Shown here: positions 1 to 8,322 of the stretch, piece by piece
Numbering within the stretch: position 1 is the first letter of the stretch
How the letters are laid out: every line of letters begins with the position of its first letter
Source of the DNA: Myxococcota bacterium
GTDB lineage: Bacteria; Myxococcota_A; UBA9160; SMWR01
DNA length: 38,033 nucleotides
NCBI GenBank assembly: GCA_022447545.1
Contig: JAKVBI010000027.1
Span: forward strand, 1-38,033
Direction: 5' to 3'
Notes under the pieces: generated by a model
The model's input: only the letters and a program-made list of their open reading frames with translations
What the model was told of the DNA's origin: nothing
Databases searched by the model: none
Translations under genes and position numbers: made by a program

Positions 1-150
1 GGGTGTTCCACCCCACTGGGGCCGCCTGGTAAAAGCACGCGGGTGTTTAACCTTACTGGGGGCGATTGGTATGAGCCAGCTGCTGGTCCACCCGACTTGG
101 GCCGACTGGGAATAGCCAGCGGCTGGTCCACCCGACAGGGGCCGGCAATC
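1..150. repeat. Degenerate 40-bp tandem repeat at window edge
   Basis: Three full 40-bp units (1-40, 41-80, 81-120) and a partial fourth (121-150) line up head to tail. Shared positions include the GGTCCACCCGAC-type core and a GCCAGC/GCTGG inverted repeat at the 80/81 and 120/121 junctions. Units 81-120 and 121-150 are most alike; 1-40 and 41-80 have diverged. On the minus strand the unit begins with the codons for Gly-Pro-Cys-Arg-Val-Asp of the flanking SDR gene, so the array seems to have grown from that coding end. The 40-bp period is not a multiple of three, so each unit shifts frame. The array continues beyond the window, so its full length is unknown. Confidence 0.75.
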
Positions 151-983
151 TCCCTACGCAGGGTGCTGTCGAGCACCTTCATCGTCCAGGTCGCCTGCTC
201 GGCGGTCTCAATCCGCATGGACAAACCCGTCAATTCTTCGAGATAGGCGATGATCTGCTCCACCGACACCACCTCGTCGCCCCCCAGGTTGACCACGAGC
301 GCGGGCACCCGGGCAGCAAGGATCAGAGCCTGGGCCTGCTCCACGATGTCGTCCTCGTGAATCGGGGAACAGTGGCTTTCACCCGTTTGAGCCCGGGTGT
401 AGGTCGCCCCGGCCTTCATCATCCCATACAGGATCATGGGTACACCGCCGTGGCCCCAGCTCCCGTAAGCAGCATCGAGGCGTGCGATGGTCGTGCGAAG
501 CCCCAATGCCCGTGCCTGAAAGCGAACGATGGCCTCCGCGGCCAGCTTGCTCATGGCGTAGTGGGGCGAGTAACCGGCGTGGCCCCCGAGTTCGTGGTCT
601 TCACGGGTGGGCTCACGTTCGCTCGGAGACACCTGATAGACGGACGAAGACGAGATATGGAGGAAGCCCTTCACGTCGTGGTACCGCTGCATCAAGAAGC
701 CCGAACCCTCGGCGTTCTGCAGCAGTCCGACCTCGGGGGTGCTCGGATCCGTGTTGGCCCCGGAGTGGAACACGTAGTCGACGTCGGGCAGATGCGAAAG
801 ATCGTCGTCACCCAGGGAGAAGGGAACCGTCTCGATCCCCTGGGACTCGAGTTCCCGCTTGGCCACCGCGTCGGTGAACCGCGCTGCCGCAAACACCCGA
901 TTGTTGGTCTGGAGCGCTCGAGCCAATGGTCGAGCGACCTGACCCGTGGCACCTGTCACGAGAATCCTCTGACCTTCGAGCAT
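1..983 (-). CDS. NAD-dependent epimerase/dehydratase (extended SDR), 3' end disrupted or off-window
   Basis: The N-terminus carries the Rossmann glycine motif TGATGQVA (residues 10-17). Further in are the serine-rich catalytic segment HISSSSVY and the YxxxK pair in YAMSK, which together define an extended short-chain dehydrogenase/epimerase. The start ATG at 983 follows a GAGGGGAG ribosome site. It lies 62 bp downstream of the MMPL exporter on the same strand and is probably co-transcribed with it. Family-like sequence ends near residue 280 at GPCRVD, where related proteins (from memory) continue with about 30 more residues such as a Trp-Arg-Glu-Gly stretch. Here that part is replaced by the 40-bp repeat, whose translation is low-complexity and frame-shifting. 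The frame stays open to base 1, so the true stop is unseen. Substrate unknown. Confidence 0.8.
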   Translation of the reverse strand, partial: MLEGQRILVTGATGQVARPLARALQTNNRVFAAARFTDAVAKRELESQGIETVPFSLGDDDLSHLPDVDYVFHSGANTDPSTPEVGLLQNAEGSGFLMQRYHDVKGFLHISSSSVYQVSPSEREPTREDHELGGHAGYSPHYAMSKLAAEAIVRFQARALGLRTTIARLDAAYGSWGHGGVPMILYGMMKAGATYTRAQTGESHCSPIHEDDIVEQAQALILAARVPALVVNLGGDEVVSVEQIIAYLEELTGLSMRIETAEQATWTMKVLDSTLRREIAGPCRVDQPLAIPSRPKSGGPAAGSYQSPPVRLNTRVLLPGGPSGVEH

Positions 984-1045
984 GGGGCTCCCCTCGTCCC
1001 GACGCGAGTCTCGCCGCCCACTCCACGACGGGCGGAGACGTCATG

Positions 1046-3385
1046 CTAACGCGGACGCGGGAAGGCCTCTACGCCCAGGTCTGCCAGGGGGCCTCGGACT
1101 TCACTCCCCCTGGGAGAAAACGCGAAAACCAGAGCCGGCAGGAGAAACAGCGTCGCAGCCAGAGCCCCCAGGATCGCCAGAGCCACGAAGAATCCGAAGC
1201 TCGCCACGGTCTGCCATGCCGACATCATCAGAGCCAGGAAGCCCAAGGCCAGTGAAATCGACGTGGTCACCACTGCCCGGCCACTGTGCCGGAGTGCACC
1301 TCCCATGGCCAGATGGGAGTTCTCGCCCGCCGCGCGCCGCAATTGGTACTGGCGTAGCACGTGGACGGCATCGTCTACCCCGATGCCGATCACCACAGCA
1401 GCGATCATGGCACGCGCTACGTCCAAGCTCATCCCGAGCCAGCCCATGACGCCCAGCACCACGACGACGGGCAACAGAGTCGGCAACATGGCAGCAAGGC
1501 CGAGTTTCCAAGAGCGCAGGAAGAACGAGACAAATCCGAACACGAGGCCGAAGGCGATGGGGAAGCTGCGCAACTGAGTCGCTTGAATGTCGCGGACCCA
1601 GTCGTACTGGATCGCAAGTTCCCCGGTCGGCTGGGCCTGCCAACCCGCAGGCAAGGTATCCCGAATCCGCGCTTCGACCTCGGCCAGAGCCGCCTCCCGC
1701 TCGTGTCTCGAATCCATGGTCGCACTCAGCGAAACCCGTAGCCGCGAACGATCCAAGCTGAGCCAGCGGTTCAGCATGTCCGGATCTTCAAAAGCCATCA
1801 ACTCCAGCAACTCGGCGTTCGCAGCGTGTGAATCCCCTACGCGCTCAAACGCGGATGCGTCGTCATGCAGTACCCGGTTGAGCCTTTCGATCAGGTCCAC
1901 GATGCTTTCGCCCCCACCCAGTGAGTCGATCCGAGAGACACTCTCGGAGAATCGGGAAAGGGCCCGCAGAGTTTCCGGATCCTCGATGACGGTGCCGGGA
2001 GGCAATTGAACATCCAGCTCGAGGGTCTGAGAGTTGCCCAGCCTCCGCTCGACAAACCTCACCGCTTGAACGACGGCGCTCGATTCTCCCAGCGCCTCCA
2101 TGAAGTCGTTGTCGGCCCGCAGATGAACCGCCCAACCCAAGCCAAAAACCCCCAACAGCAGCGTGCCCACCAACAGCAATGGAGCCGCGCGCTTCGCACT
2201 CGTCTCCAGCACCGCGTCCATTACGAGGTCCCAGGCTGCACTGGCACGATCCAAGCGAGGGGCGTCGGCGGGTAGCCAGTCAATGACGAGAGGGAGCAGT
2301 GAGAAGCTGAGCGCCAGACACGCGAACACTCCGACGGGCAGGATCGCTCCGAAGCGCACGAACGTATCGAGATCACTGGCCGTGAAGGATCCGAAGGCCA
2401 CTGCTGTGGTGAGAGTCGTAATCACACAAGCAGGGCCGGCATCGCGCGCCGCGATCACCAGCGCACCGCTCGTCGAAGCTCGTGGGTGCAGGCGGCGCTC
2501 GGCCGCGTATCGGCTCAGCAGGTGAACGGCATCGCACACCCCTACCGTCAACACCATGGGTGCCAAAACCTGGAGCATCCCGTCCTGAGGCCAGCCAAGC
2601 CAGCCCAGCACCCCGCGTGTCCACAGCAGCGCCACGCCCATGGTGACCAGCGAAGCCAGGGTCTGCTGCCAGGAGCGTGTCAGCACGGAGAGAAGCAAAG
2701 CAATGACCAGCACCGCCACGGGAGTCAAGGCACGAGTGCTCTCAGCGAGGGCTCGGCCTGCAAAAACGGTCTCGGGGGCATCGCCCACCACGTAGTAGGA
2801 GAAGCCTTGTTCGCCAAAGGAGTCCAGTGCTCTCTCGATGGTATCCGTCAGCCGAAGATCGGTTTCGGGTTCATTGTCACTGGGCTGGACAACCACCACT
2901 CCCACCTGGCCATCCGCCGAGATCAGATCCCCTACCCACAAGGGGTCGTCGAGTACGCGCTGCATCAAGAGTTCGGCATCGCTGACCCTCACACCGTGCT
3001 CGATGAAGCGCCGTGTGGCGAAGCCCTCCTCGTTCGAAACCAGCACTCCGGCATTCGCGGGACTCAGGACGTTGAGCACCCCTGCCGCTGACGCGAGCTC
3101 CCGGGTCAAAGCATCAGCCATCCCCAGAGAAACCTCGTCGAATACGCTCTGACAGGGATGACCCTCGCCACACTCCCAGGCAATGCGCACCGGATAGCCA
3201 CCCGAAAACTGCTCGATCAAGGAGTCCAGAGCCCGTATGGCCGGATGCTCACTCCCCACCAGCACCCGGAATCCGAAGGCCTGCTCCACCCGTGGCGCTC
3301 CGGCACCGAGTGCGCCGGTGATCGACAACAGCACGAAAAAGGTGAGCCCGGGTCTTCGCAACGAAAAGGCCGTGAGACGGTGCAT
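1046..3385 (-). CDS. MMPL/RND-superfamily exporter
   Basis: This 779-residue inner-membrane protein has the duplicated RND layout. TM1 is near residues 13-30 and is followed by a periplasmic loop of about 180 residues. A first multi-TM block at about 220-375 contains the GVCDAVHLL helix. A second loop follows, then a second TM block from about 610 with GIGVDDAVHVL, whose paired aspartates match the proton-relay position of MMPL/HpnN-type transporters. Such proteins export lipids, hopanoids or hydrophobic compounds using the proton gradient; the cargo here is unknown. The ATG at 3385 was chosen because the preceding in-frame sequence is proline/arginine-rich and overlaps the divergent gene at 3626, while the protein from this Met begins with a short basic stretch and TM1. 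The SDR gene follows 62 bp downstream. Confidence 0.85.
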   Translation of the reverse strand: MHRLTAFSLRRPGLTFFVLLSITGALGAGAPRVEQAFGFRVLVGSEHPAIRALDSLIEQFSGGYPVRIAWECGEGHPCQSVFDEVSLGMADALTRELASAAGVLNVLSPANAGVLVSNEEGFATRRFIEHGVRVSDAELLMQRVLDDPLWVGDLISADGQVGVVVVQPSDNEPETDLRLTDTIERALDSFGEQGFSYYVVGDAPETVFAGRALAESTRALTPVAVLVIALLLSVLTRSWQQTLASLVTMGVALLWTRGVLGWLGWPQDGMLQVLAPMVLTVGVCDAVHLLSRYAAERRLHPRASTSGALVIAARDAGPACVITTLTTAVAFGSFTASDLDTFVRFGAILPVGVFACLALSFSLLPLVIDWLPADAPRLDRASAAWDLVMDAVLETSAKRAAPLLLVGTLLLGVFGLGWAVHLRADNDFMEALGESSAVVQAVRFVERRLGNSQTLELDVQLPPGTVIEDPETLRALSRFSESVSRIDSLGGGESIVDLIERLNRVLHDDASAFERVGDSHAANAELLELMAFEDPDMLNRWLSLDRSRLRVSLSATMDSRHEREAALAEVEARIRDTLPAGWQAQPTGELAIQYDWVRDIQATQLRSFPIAFGLVFGFVSFFLRSWKLGLAAMLPTLLPVVVVLGVMGWLGMSLDVARAMIAAVVIGIGVDDAVHVLRQYQLRRAAGENSHLAMGGALRHSGRAVVTTSISLALGFLALMMSAWQTVASFGFFVALAILGALAATLFLLPALVFAFSPRGSEVRGPLADLGVEAFPRPR

Positions 3386-3625
3386 GTTCGTGTAGCAATC
3401 CTCGATACGAGCCTTGCCCACGGGCCCGACTCGCCCTTTCCCGGCCCAGACAAGGTCCAACGGGTCTTGCAAGACGACAAGGCCGCAAAGCCCCCGAATT
3501 CGCCAATCACTGTCCGGAAGTGTCCGCTGTAGACCCTGAGAACGAACAAGACCAACTGCCACGGAAGCGGGCCCGAAGGGCCTGGCTCTCGACCTCAGCG
3601 GCCGACCGGAGTTAGAATCACGCAC
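3386..3625. other. Divergent intergenic region, MMPL exporter / PBP-like gene
   Basis: These 240 bp separate two outward-facing genes and hold no convincing small gene. A GGGCCC-GAA-GGGCCT hairpin sits at 3569-3583. The plus-side promoter candidate is at 3589-3618. I see no clear promoter for the exporter side. Confidence 0.5.
3589..3618 (+). promoter_or_regulatory. Putative promoter giving a leaderless transcript
   Basis: A TAGAAT -10 element at 3613-3618 lies seven bases before the ATG at 3626, with a weak TCGACC -35 at 3589-3594 (18-bp spacer). No Shine-Dalgarno sequence precedes the ATG. This geometry would put the transcription start at or next to the start codon. Confidence 0.4.
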
Positions 3626-4699
3626 ATGAGGCAAGCCACCGCAGCAGCACGCGTAGGAATTCTGGACGACACCCCCGACGGATCGAACCCCAAGCTCCTG
3701 GAGCGGGTGACGGCCCTCGCCCTGGAAGACATCGAAGGGCGCTTTGGGCGGCCCATCGAGTGGGTGACGGAACGAGTGGATGGCCCCCCCTACGGAACCG
3801 CCAAGTCCCTGGAAGACGGTTACGCAAACCTGGTCGATACGGGAGTTCTGGCCATCCTGGGCCCAGCCATGGGAGACGGAGCCACGGTGGCCGCCCCCCT
3901 GGCCGATCGTGCCCAGATGCCCACCGTCAACTATGCAGGCACCGAGCGCGGCCGCAGTGACTGGATGTTCCACCTGCAGGTCGGTTCCCATGAAGACGAA
4001 CCCCTGTGGCTCGCCCGCCACCTGGACAACGCGGGGCGCCGCAGAGTCGCCATGATTTTCGAGCGGGCGGCCATTGGCGCGCGCTATGGGCGGTTCTTTG
4101 AAGAAGCCTGCGAGATTCTCGGCCTCGACATCGTGGCCCGTCTCGGCGTGATCCCGGGCACCGAGGATTTCTCATCGGTTCTAGAATCCGTGGACCGCTC
4201 CCAACCCGATGCCATCGTCTATCTCGGGCTCGGTCTGTGCCACGGTCCCATCGCCGAAGGCCTGCGCCAGGCTGGCGTCGGCGTACCCTGCCTGACCAAT
4301 ACCTGTGGGTTGTTCGGCTGGGCCGATCCCTCCGCTGCACGCGGCTTCGACGGTTGGCTCTACCTCGACATGATCAGCGAGCGCAACCCACACTATCTCC
4401 GGTTGCTCGAACGCAGCGGTGCCACAACGGAGTCCGGACCCGGCATCGCCTATCAGTACGAGCTCTATCACCTGATGGTCGAAGCTCTGGCACGGGCCCC
4501 CGAATTGACCCGCGCCGGAGTGCGCGAGGGATTCGAGCGAATCAAACCCATACCGTCGGTGCTGGGAGAACCCGGCACCTACGCGGGCTTCGGCCACTTC
4601 GAGCGGGGGGCCCTCAAAGGCCCCTATCTGGTGTTGCGCCGTTGGACGGATGGGCGCTCGGTCGAGGCCACCTCCGAAGATCTCGCGCCGCTTCGCTGA
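3626..4699 (+). CDS. Type I periplasmic-binding-protein fold (Peripla_BP_6, LivJ-like) without signal peptide
   Basis: The 357-residue protein matches the branched-chain amino-acid/amide-binding family. It opens with VGILDDTPDG, followed by the lobe-I strand VLAILGPAMGDGATVAAPLAD, PTVNYAGTERG, the hinge region RRRVAMIFERAAIGARYGRFFEE, and IVYLGLGLCHG in lobe II. The usual transporter receptor carries a Sec or lipoprotein signal; here the N-terminus is MRQATAAARVGIL, with no hydrophobic segment, so the protein is predicted to be cytoplasmic. No ABC permease or ATPase genes are adjacent. It could be a cytosolic ligand sensor or a truncated receptor whose upstream signal was lost. The start has no visible ribosome site and probably uses a leaderless message. 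It converges on the Coq4-like gene with 89 bp between stops. Confidence 0.8.
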   Translation: MRQATAAARVGILDDTPDGSNPKLLERVTALALEDIEGRFGRPIEWVTERVDGPPYGTAKSLEDGYANLVDTGVLAILGPAMGDGATVAAPLADRAQMPTVNYAGTERGRSDWMFHLQVGSHEDEPLWLARHLDNAGRRRVAMIFERAAIGARYGRFFEEACEILGLDIVARLGVIPGTEDFSSVLESVDRSQPDAIVYLGLGLCHGPIAEGLRQAGVGVPCLTNTCGLFGWADPSAARGFDGWLYLDMISERNPHYLRLLERSGATTESGPGIAYQYELYHLMVEALARAPELTRAGVREGFERIKPIPSVLGEPGTYAGFGHFERGALKGPYLVLRRWTDGRSVEATSEDLAPLR

Positions 4700-4732
4700 A
4701 GCCCCGCCCGGCGTCGGCTCGGCCACGCCCTG

Positions 4733-4748
4733 GGGCGATGATTCGCCT
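4733..4748 (+). terminator. Weak hairpin between convergent genes
   Basis: GGCGA-TGAT-TCGCC (4734-4747) forms a 5-bp stem with one possible extra wobble pair. There is no T-run. It lies between the stops of the PBP-like and Coq4-like genes and may be a weak terminator. Confidence 0.2.
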
Positions 4749-4788
4749 CGAACAAGGCGCTCGCGAAGCCCACCCCGCGCCCCCCCCA

Positions 4789-5802
4789 CTAGTCGGTGTG
4801 GTCGTGAACCGGAGCGCCATCCATCGAGACCGGCGGCTCCAGGAGTACAGGCCCGGGGATCGCTGGAATTCCATAACGCTCGCGCAGTTCAGTCACGGGC
4901 TCGTCCACCACTGACCAGAAGTCCCAACCCTGGATGGGGTTCACGTTGCAGGCCGCCCCGCGTTCATAGCCGATCATGACCCTCTCGGGATCGAAATGGC
5001 CCGTTCCCGGCGGAAGGAGCCCTGCCGTGGTGAAGGTCTTGCCCAGATGAAAGTCGAGAATCACTTCCAGTAGAAGTTCAAAGCCGAAACCATTTTCGAA
5101 CAGTCCCGCCTCGAAACCCGCGACGTCCATCTCCCCGTTCATGTCGGTATTGAAACCACCCAGGATGTGACAGCAGTCGTGGGCGATCAGCAGTTCGCCG
5201 AAACTCTTGTTCTCTCCCGGAAGCGGAAAGCCACGCGCTCTATAGAAATGGAAGAACGTGTGGCCGAGGCTGCCTTCTGGAACTTCCTCGAGAGCCTGAT
5301 AGCGAGCGGCCACTTTCTTATCCCCCACGTATTGCCGGATGGTGTCAGTGACGACCTTCACCTTCTCCCAGGCGCCTTCGGCATCCGCATAGCCGGTGAA
5401 GCTGCGGCGACTGTAATCGAGTAACAGGCGCTTCCATCGATCGTCTCGAACACGGTGAAGATCCGTGAGGGTGTCGGTTTCCACACCGAGTGCACCCGCG
5501 ATCTCGTCGACCACCGCAACCTGTTCGGAGTCGACACTCATGTCCAGATAGGGAATGAGGACCAGAAACTGAATGAATTCCTCGCGTCTACGAGAATTCT
5601 CGATCTGCGCAGCCATGTGCTCTGCCGTGCAATCCTTCAACTCAGCGAGCGCGACATCTGCATGAAGCACGTGATCTCGGACGGCCTCGAGCATTTCAGC
5701 ACCCATCACCTCGAGGGGGCGCGTCCCCCGCACCGTCGCGACTGCTTTCATGCCCTCGAGGAAGCACCGCGCTTCATCCTCGGTCCACTGGATGGGTTTC
5801 AC
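4789..5802 (-). CDS. TerB-like N-terminus fused to a Coq4-like domain
   Basis: The 337-residue protein has two parts. Residues about 25-140 look like a TerB/DjlA-type helical domain, including FLVLIPYLDMSVDSEQ followed by a predicted helix. Residues about 175-330 resemble Coq4: an LGHTFFHFYRARG segment, then HDCCH with eleven residues before Glu, which exactly fits the Coq4 zinc motif HDxxHx11E. A C-terminal WSVVDEPVTELRERYGI stretch resembles the end of Coq4. Coq4 removes the ring carboxyl in ubiquinone synthesis in eukaryotes; the role of this bacterial relative is unknown. The GTG at 5802 was chosen because GAGGAGAG precedes it with good spacing; a longer in-frame version to 5919 has no such signal. 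It is divergent from the carboxymuconolactone decarboxylase-like gene. Confidence 0.7.
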   Translation of the reverse strand: MKPIQWTEDEARCFLEGMKAVATVRGTRPLEVMGAEMLEAVRDHVLHADVALAELKDCTAEHMAAQIENSRRREEFIQFLVLIPYLDMSVDSEQVAVVDEIAGALGVETDTLTDLHRVRDDRWKRLLLDYSRRSFTGYADAEGAWEKVKVVTDTIRQYVGDKKVAARYQALEEVPEGSLGHTFFHFYRARGFPLPGENKSFGELLIAHDCCHILGGFNTDMNGEMDVAGFEAGLFENGFGFELLLEVILDFHLGKTFTTAGLLPPGTGHFDPERVMIGYERGAACNVNPIQGWDFWSVVDEPVTELRERYGIPAIPGPVLLEPPVSMDGAPVHDHTD

Positions 5803-5960
5803 GAATCTCTCCTCTTCACGCTTTCGAGAACGCAATGGTGGCGACATGGCACCCGCTTCGCCACCGGAACCCGGTGGCGGGTCCCGGCTGGGTTCGCGAT
5901 CGTCAAGACTCCACCCCAACCGGCCATCTAGCCAAACCGGCCACCACAGAGGAATATGTC

Positions 5961-6314
5961 ATGAGCGACGAAGAGCGACAGCAACTGATCGACCAGATTG
6001 CAGGAAGCCTCCCCATCCCCAAAGAGATCGAAGCCGAATTCGCCGGATTCACGGCAGACACCGTAATGAACGGTCTGTGGAATCGAGACGGCCTGGCCCC
6101 GCGCGAGCGCAGCTTGATCACGATTGCCGCCCTGACCGCACTCGACCGCCCCCACGAACTCGAGATCCATATCGGCCTCGGTCTTCGCAACGGCCTGGAC
6201 CGCAAAGAGATCTGCGAGGTAATCATGCACATGGCGGTCTACGGTGGGTGGCCCGTAGCCGTGGAGGGCATGCGCACCGCAAAGAGGATCTTCGAAGCGA
6301 GCGACGCGGGTTGA
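5961..6314 (+). CDS. Carboxymuconolactone decarboxylase family protein
   Basis: This is a 117-residue, all-helical, probably cytoplasmic protein of the CMD/AhpD superfamily. Family features seen are GLWNRDGLAPRERSLITIAAL, the His in ELEIHIGLGLRNG, and KEICEVIMHMAVYGGWPVAVEGM. There is no CxxC, so it is the decarboxylase/lactone type rather than the AhpD peroxidase type. The start was placed at 5961, where AGAGGA precedes the ATG; the upstream in-frame extension is arginine- and proline-rich. Family members act in aromatic-ring catabolism or are of unknown function. It stands alone between the divergent Coq4-like gene and the DUF3604 gene 80 bp downstream. Confidence 0.85.
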   Translation: MSDEERQQLIDQIAGSLPIPKEIEAEFAGFTADTVMNGLWNRDGLAPRERSLITIAALTALDRPHELEIHIGLGLRNGLDRKEICEVIMHMAVYGGWPVAVEGMRTAKRIFEASDAG

Positions 6315-6382
6315 CCACGCTGAAGGACTCCCGGAACGAAGCGAAACCGCATTCAACGGCTGTATTCCTCCGAGCGTACGCG

Positions 6383-6388
6383 TAGACT
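6383..6388 (+). promoter_or_regulatory. Putative -10 element close to DUF3604 start
   Basis: TAGACT lies six bases before the ATG at 6395 and no Shine-Dalgarno is present, again suggesting a leaderless message. No good -35 element is evident. Confidence 0.3.
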
Positions 6389-6394
6389 CGTGCA

Positions 6395-8308
6395 ATGGCC
6401 CCGGCACGCCCACTTCGCCTGATTGCACGCGGCCTTGCGGCTATCGCCATCGCGCTGGCGATCGCACTGTTCGCGGTGTCTCTCATACGCCCACCCCCGG
6501 ACCCAAGCCTCCAGCCCGCCTTTGACGCCGCGGAGGCGCAGCCCATGATGGAGCGAACGCGGATCGCCCGAGATCCGGATCGCCAGGCATTTTTTGGCGA
6601 CCTCCACATTCATAGTGCTCTCTCGCCCGACGCCTATGTGTTCGGGGTGCGCGCCATGCCGAGCGACGCGTACCGCTACGCGAAGGGCGCCACCATCGAA
6701 CACGGCGCGGGTTATCCCATCCGGATCTCCCGCCCTCTCGATTTTGCGGCGGTCACCGATCACTCGGAGTACCTGGGCGTCGTGCGAGCACAGGGGGAAC
6801 AAACCACCCTGGGCCAGCGGTCCCTGCGCGAACGACTTCTAAACGACGGAAAATTGTCCCTCAGCGTCGCTTATTTCACCGCGGTCTCCGAGTTGCCGCC
6901 CTTTACCCAGGGAACCGTGACTCCGCCGGAAGGCCTCGAGCAGGTTCCCGTCGACGCCTGGCGCACCCTCATCGACGCCGCCGAAGCACACAACGAGCCC
7001 GGCGTCTTCACCACCTTCATCGCCTACGAGTGGTCCGGCCCCTCTCGTGACAATGGCCACCTCCATCGCAACGTCATCTACGCCAGCAATCGCGTACCCG
7101 AACGCCCCTTCAGCGCGGTGGACTCCCTCAAGCCTCGCGATCTATGGCAGGCCCTGGACGAGCAGCGAACCTTGGGCATGCCAGTGCTCGCCATCCCCCA
7201 CAACCCAAACCTGTCCAACGGCGATGCCTTCGACGTGGTCGACAAGGACGGCAACCCCTTCGATGCCGCATACGTGGCCCGGCGCCGACGCAACGAGCCC
7301 CTGGCCGAGATCTTTCAGGTCAAGGGAACTTCGGAGACCCACCCGGTTCTCTCGAGTGCTGACGAATTCGCCGACTTCGAGATCAGCGAGGGCTTCATCG
7401 GAGATCTCCCGCAGGGAATCGACCGCCGCGGCAGCTACGCACGCGCCGCCTGGCGACGCGGCCTCGAAATGGCGCAGACCCGCGGCTTCGACCCCTTCGA
7501 TTTCGGCGTGATCGGCAGCAGCGACGGTCACGGTGCGAGTTCTCCGGTGGAGGAGGATTCCTTCCACGGCAAGCTTCCCATGCTCGACGGCAGCGCTGGG
7601 ATCCGGTTGGGCGTGGCGACCTTCGTTCCCCGCGCCGCTGCGCCCGCCAGCCGGTGGGGCGCCGCCGGCCTCGCCGGGATCTGGGCCGAGGAGAACACCC
7701 GGGCCTCCCTGTTCGCCGCCATGCGGCGCAAGGAGACCTTCGCCACTTCGGGCCCGCGGATGCGTGTGCGTATGTTCGGCGGCTGGAACTTCGGGCCCAC
7801 GGACCTCGAGCGGGCTGACGCCATCCGCCACGCCTACGCGAATGGGGTACCCATGGGGGGCACTTTGCCCGGCGCCAACGGCACCGCTTCCCCCGGCTTC
7901 CTCGTCTGGGCCGTCAAAGATGCGGACGGGGCCAACCTCGATCGCCTCCAGATCGTAAAGGCCTGGGTCGAGGCCGATGGTACGAGTGCCGAGAAGGTCT
8001 TCGAAATCGCCGCTTCGGACGCCCGCACTCCCGATGCCGAGGGCGCCCTGGCTCCCCTCCCTTCCACCGTGGACCTCACCACTGCCCGCTACACCAACGA
8101 GTTCGGGGCTGGCGAACTCTCGGCATTCTGGAGCGACCCCGAGTTCGACCCCGCTCTCAGAGCCCTCTACTACGCCCGAGTGATCGAGATCCCAACTCCA
8201 CGCTGGTCCACCTACGACGCCGTTCAACTCGGCGTCGAGCCCCCAGAGCCCCACACACTCCAGGAGCGCGCTGTCGCCTCGCCCATCTGGTACACCCCGC
8301 CGCCGTAG
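6395..8308 (+). CDS. DUF3604 domain protein (PHP-like), membrane-anchored or exported
   Basis: The 637-residue protein begins with a basic stretch and a hydrophobic helix (about residues 12-31), so it is exported or N-terminally anchored. The DUF3604 signature FFGDLHIHSALSPDA follows at residues 66-80. AAVTDHSEYLG, PHNPNLSNGDAF and FGVIGSSDGHG come later, supplying His/Asp residues expected of a PHP-type metal site. DUF3604 proteins are large secreted proteins common in marine and soil Proteobacteria; no reaction is established that I can name. It converges with the reductoisomerase-like gene with only 14 bp between them. Long antisense frames here are codon-bias artefacts. Confidence 0.85.
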   Translation: MAPARPLRLIARGLAAIAIALAIALFAVSLIRPPPDPSLQPAFDAAEAQPMMERTRIARDPDRQAFFGDLHIHSALSPDAYVFGVRAMPSDAYRYAKGATIEHGAGYPIRISRPLDFAAVTDHSEYLGVVRAQGEQTTLGQRSLRERLLNDGKLSLSVAYFTAVSELPPFTQGTVTPPEGLEQVPVDAWRTLIDAAEAHNEPGVFTTFIAYEWSGPSRDNGHLHRNVIYASNRVPERPFSAVDSLKPRDLWQALDEQRTLGMPVLAIPHNPNLSNGDAFDVVDKDGNPFDAAYVARRRRNEPLAEIFQVKGTSETHPVLSSADEFADFEISEGFIGDLPQGIDRRGSYARAAWRRGLEMAQTRGFDPFDFGVIGSSDGHGASSPVEEDSFHGKLPMLDGSAGIRLGVATFVPRAAAPASRWGAAGLAGIWAEENTRASLFAAMRRKETFATSGPRMRVRMFGGWNFGPTDLERADAIRHAYANGVPMGGTLPGANGTASPGFLVWAVKDADGANLDRLQIVKAWVEADGTSAEKVFEIAASDARTPDAEGALAPLPSTVDLTTARYTNEFGAGELSAFWSDPEFDPALRALYYARVIEIPTPRWSTYDAVQLGVEPPEPHTLQERAVASPIWYTPPP

Positions 8309-8322
8309 ACGGTGCCGTGCCA

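Noticed and set aside
1-150. CRISPR array
   Set aside because: Units are directly adjacent without unique spacers, and the repeat derives from coding sequence.
3386-4021. 212-residue upstream extension of the MMPL gene
   Set aside because: It overlaps the divergent PBP-like gene and has no domain; TM1 starts just after the Met at 3385.
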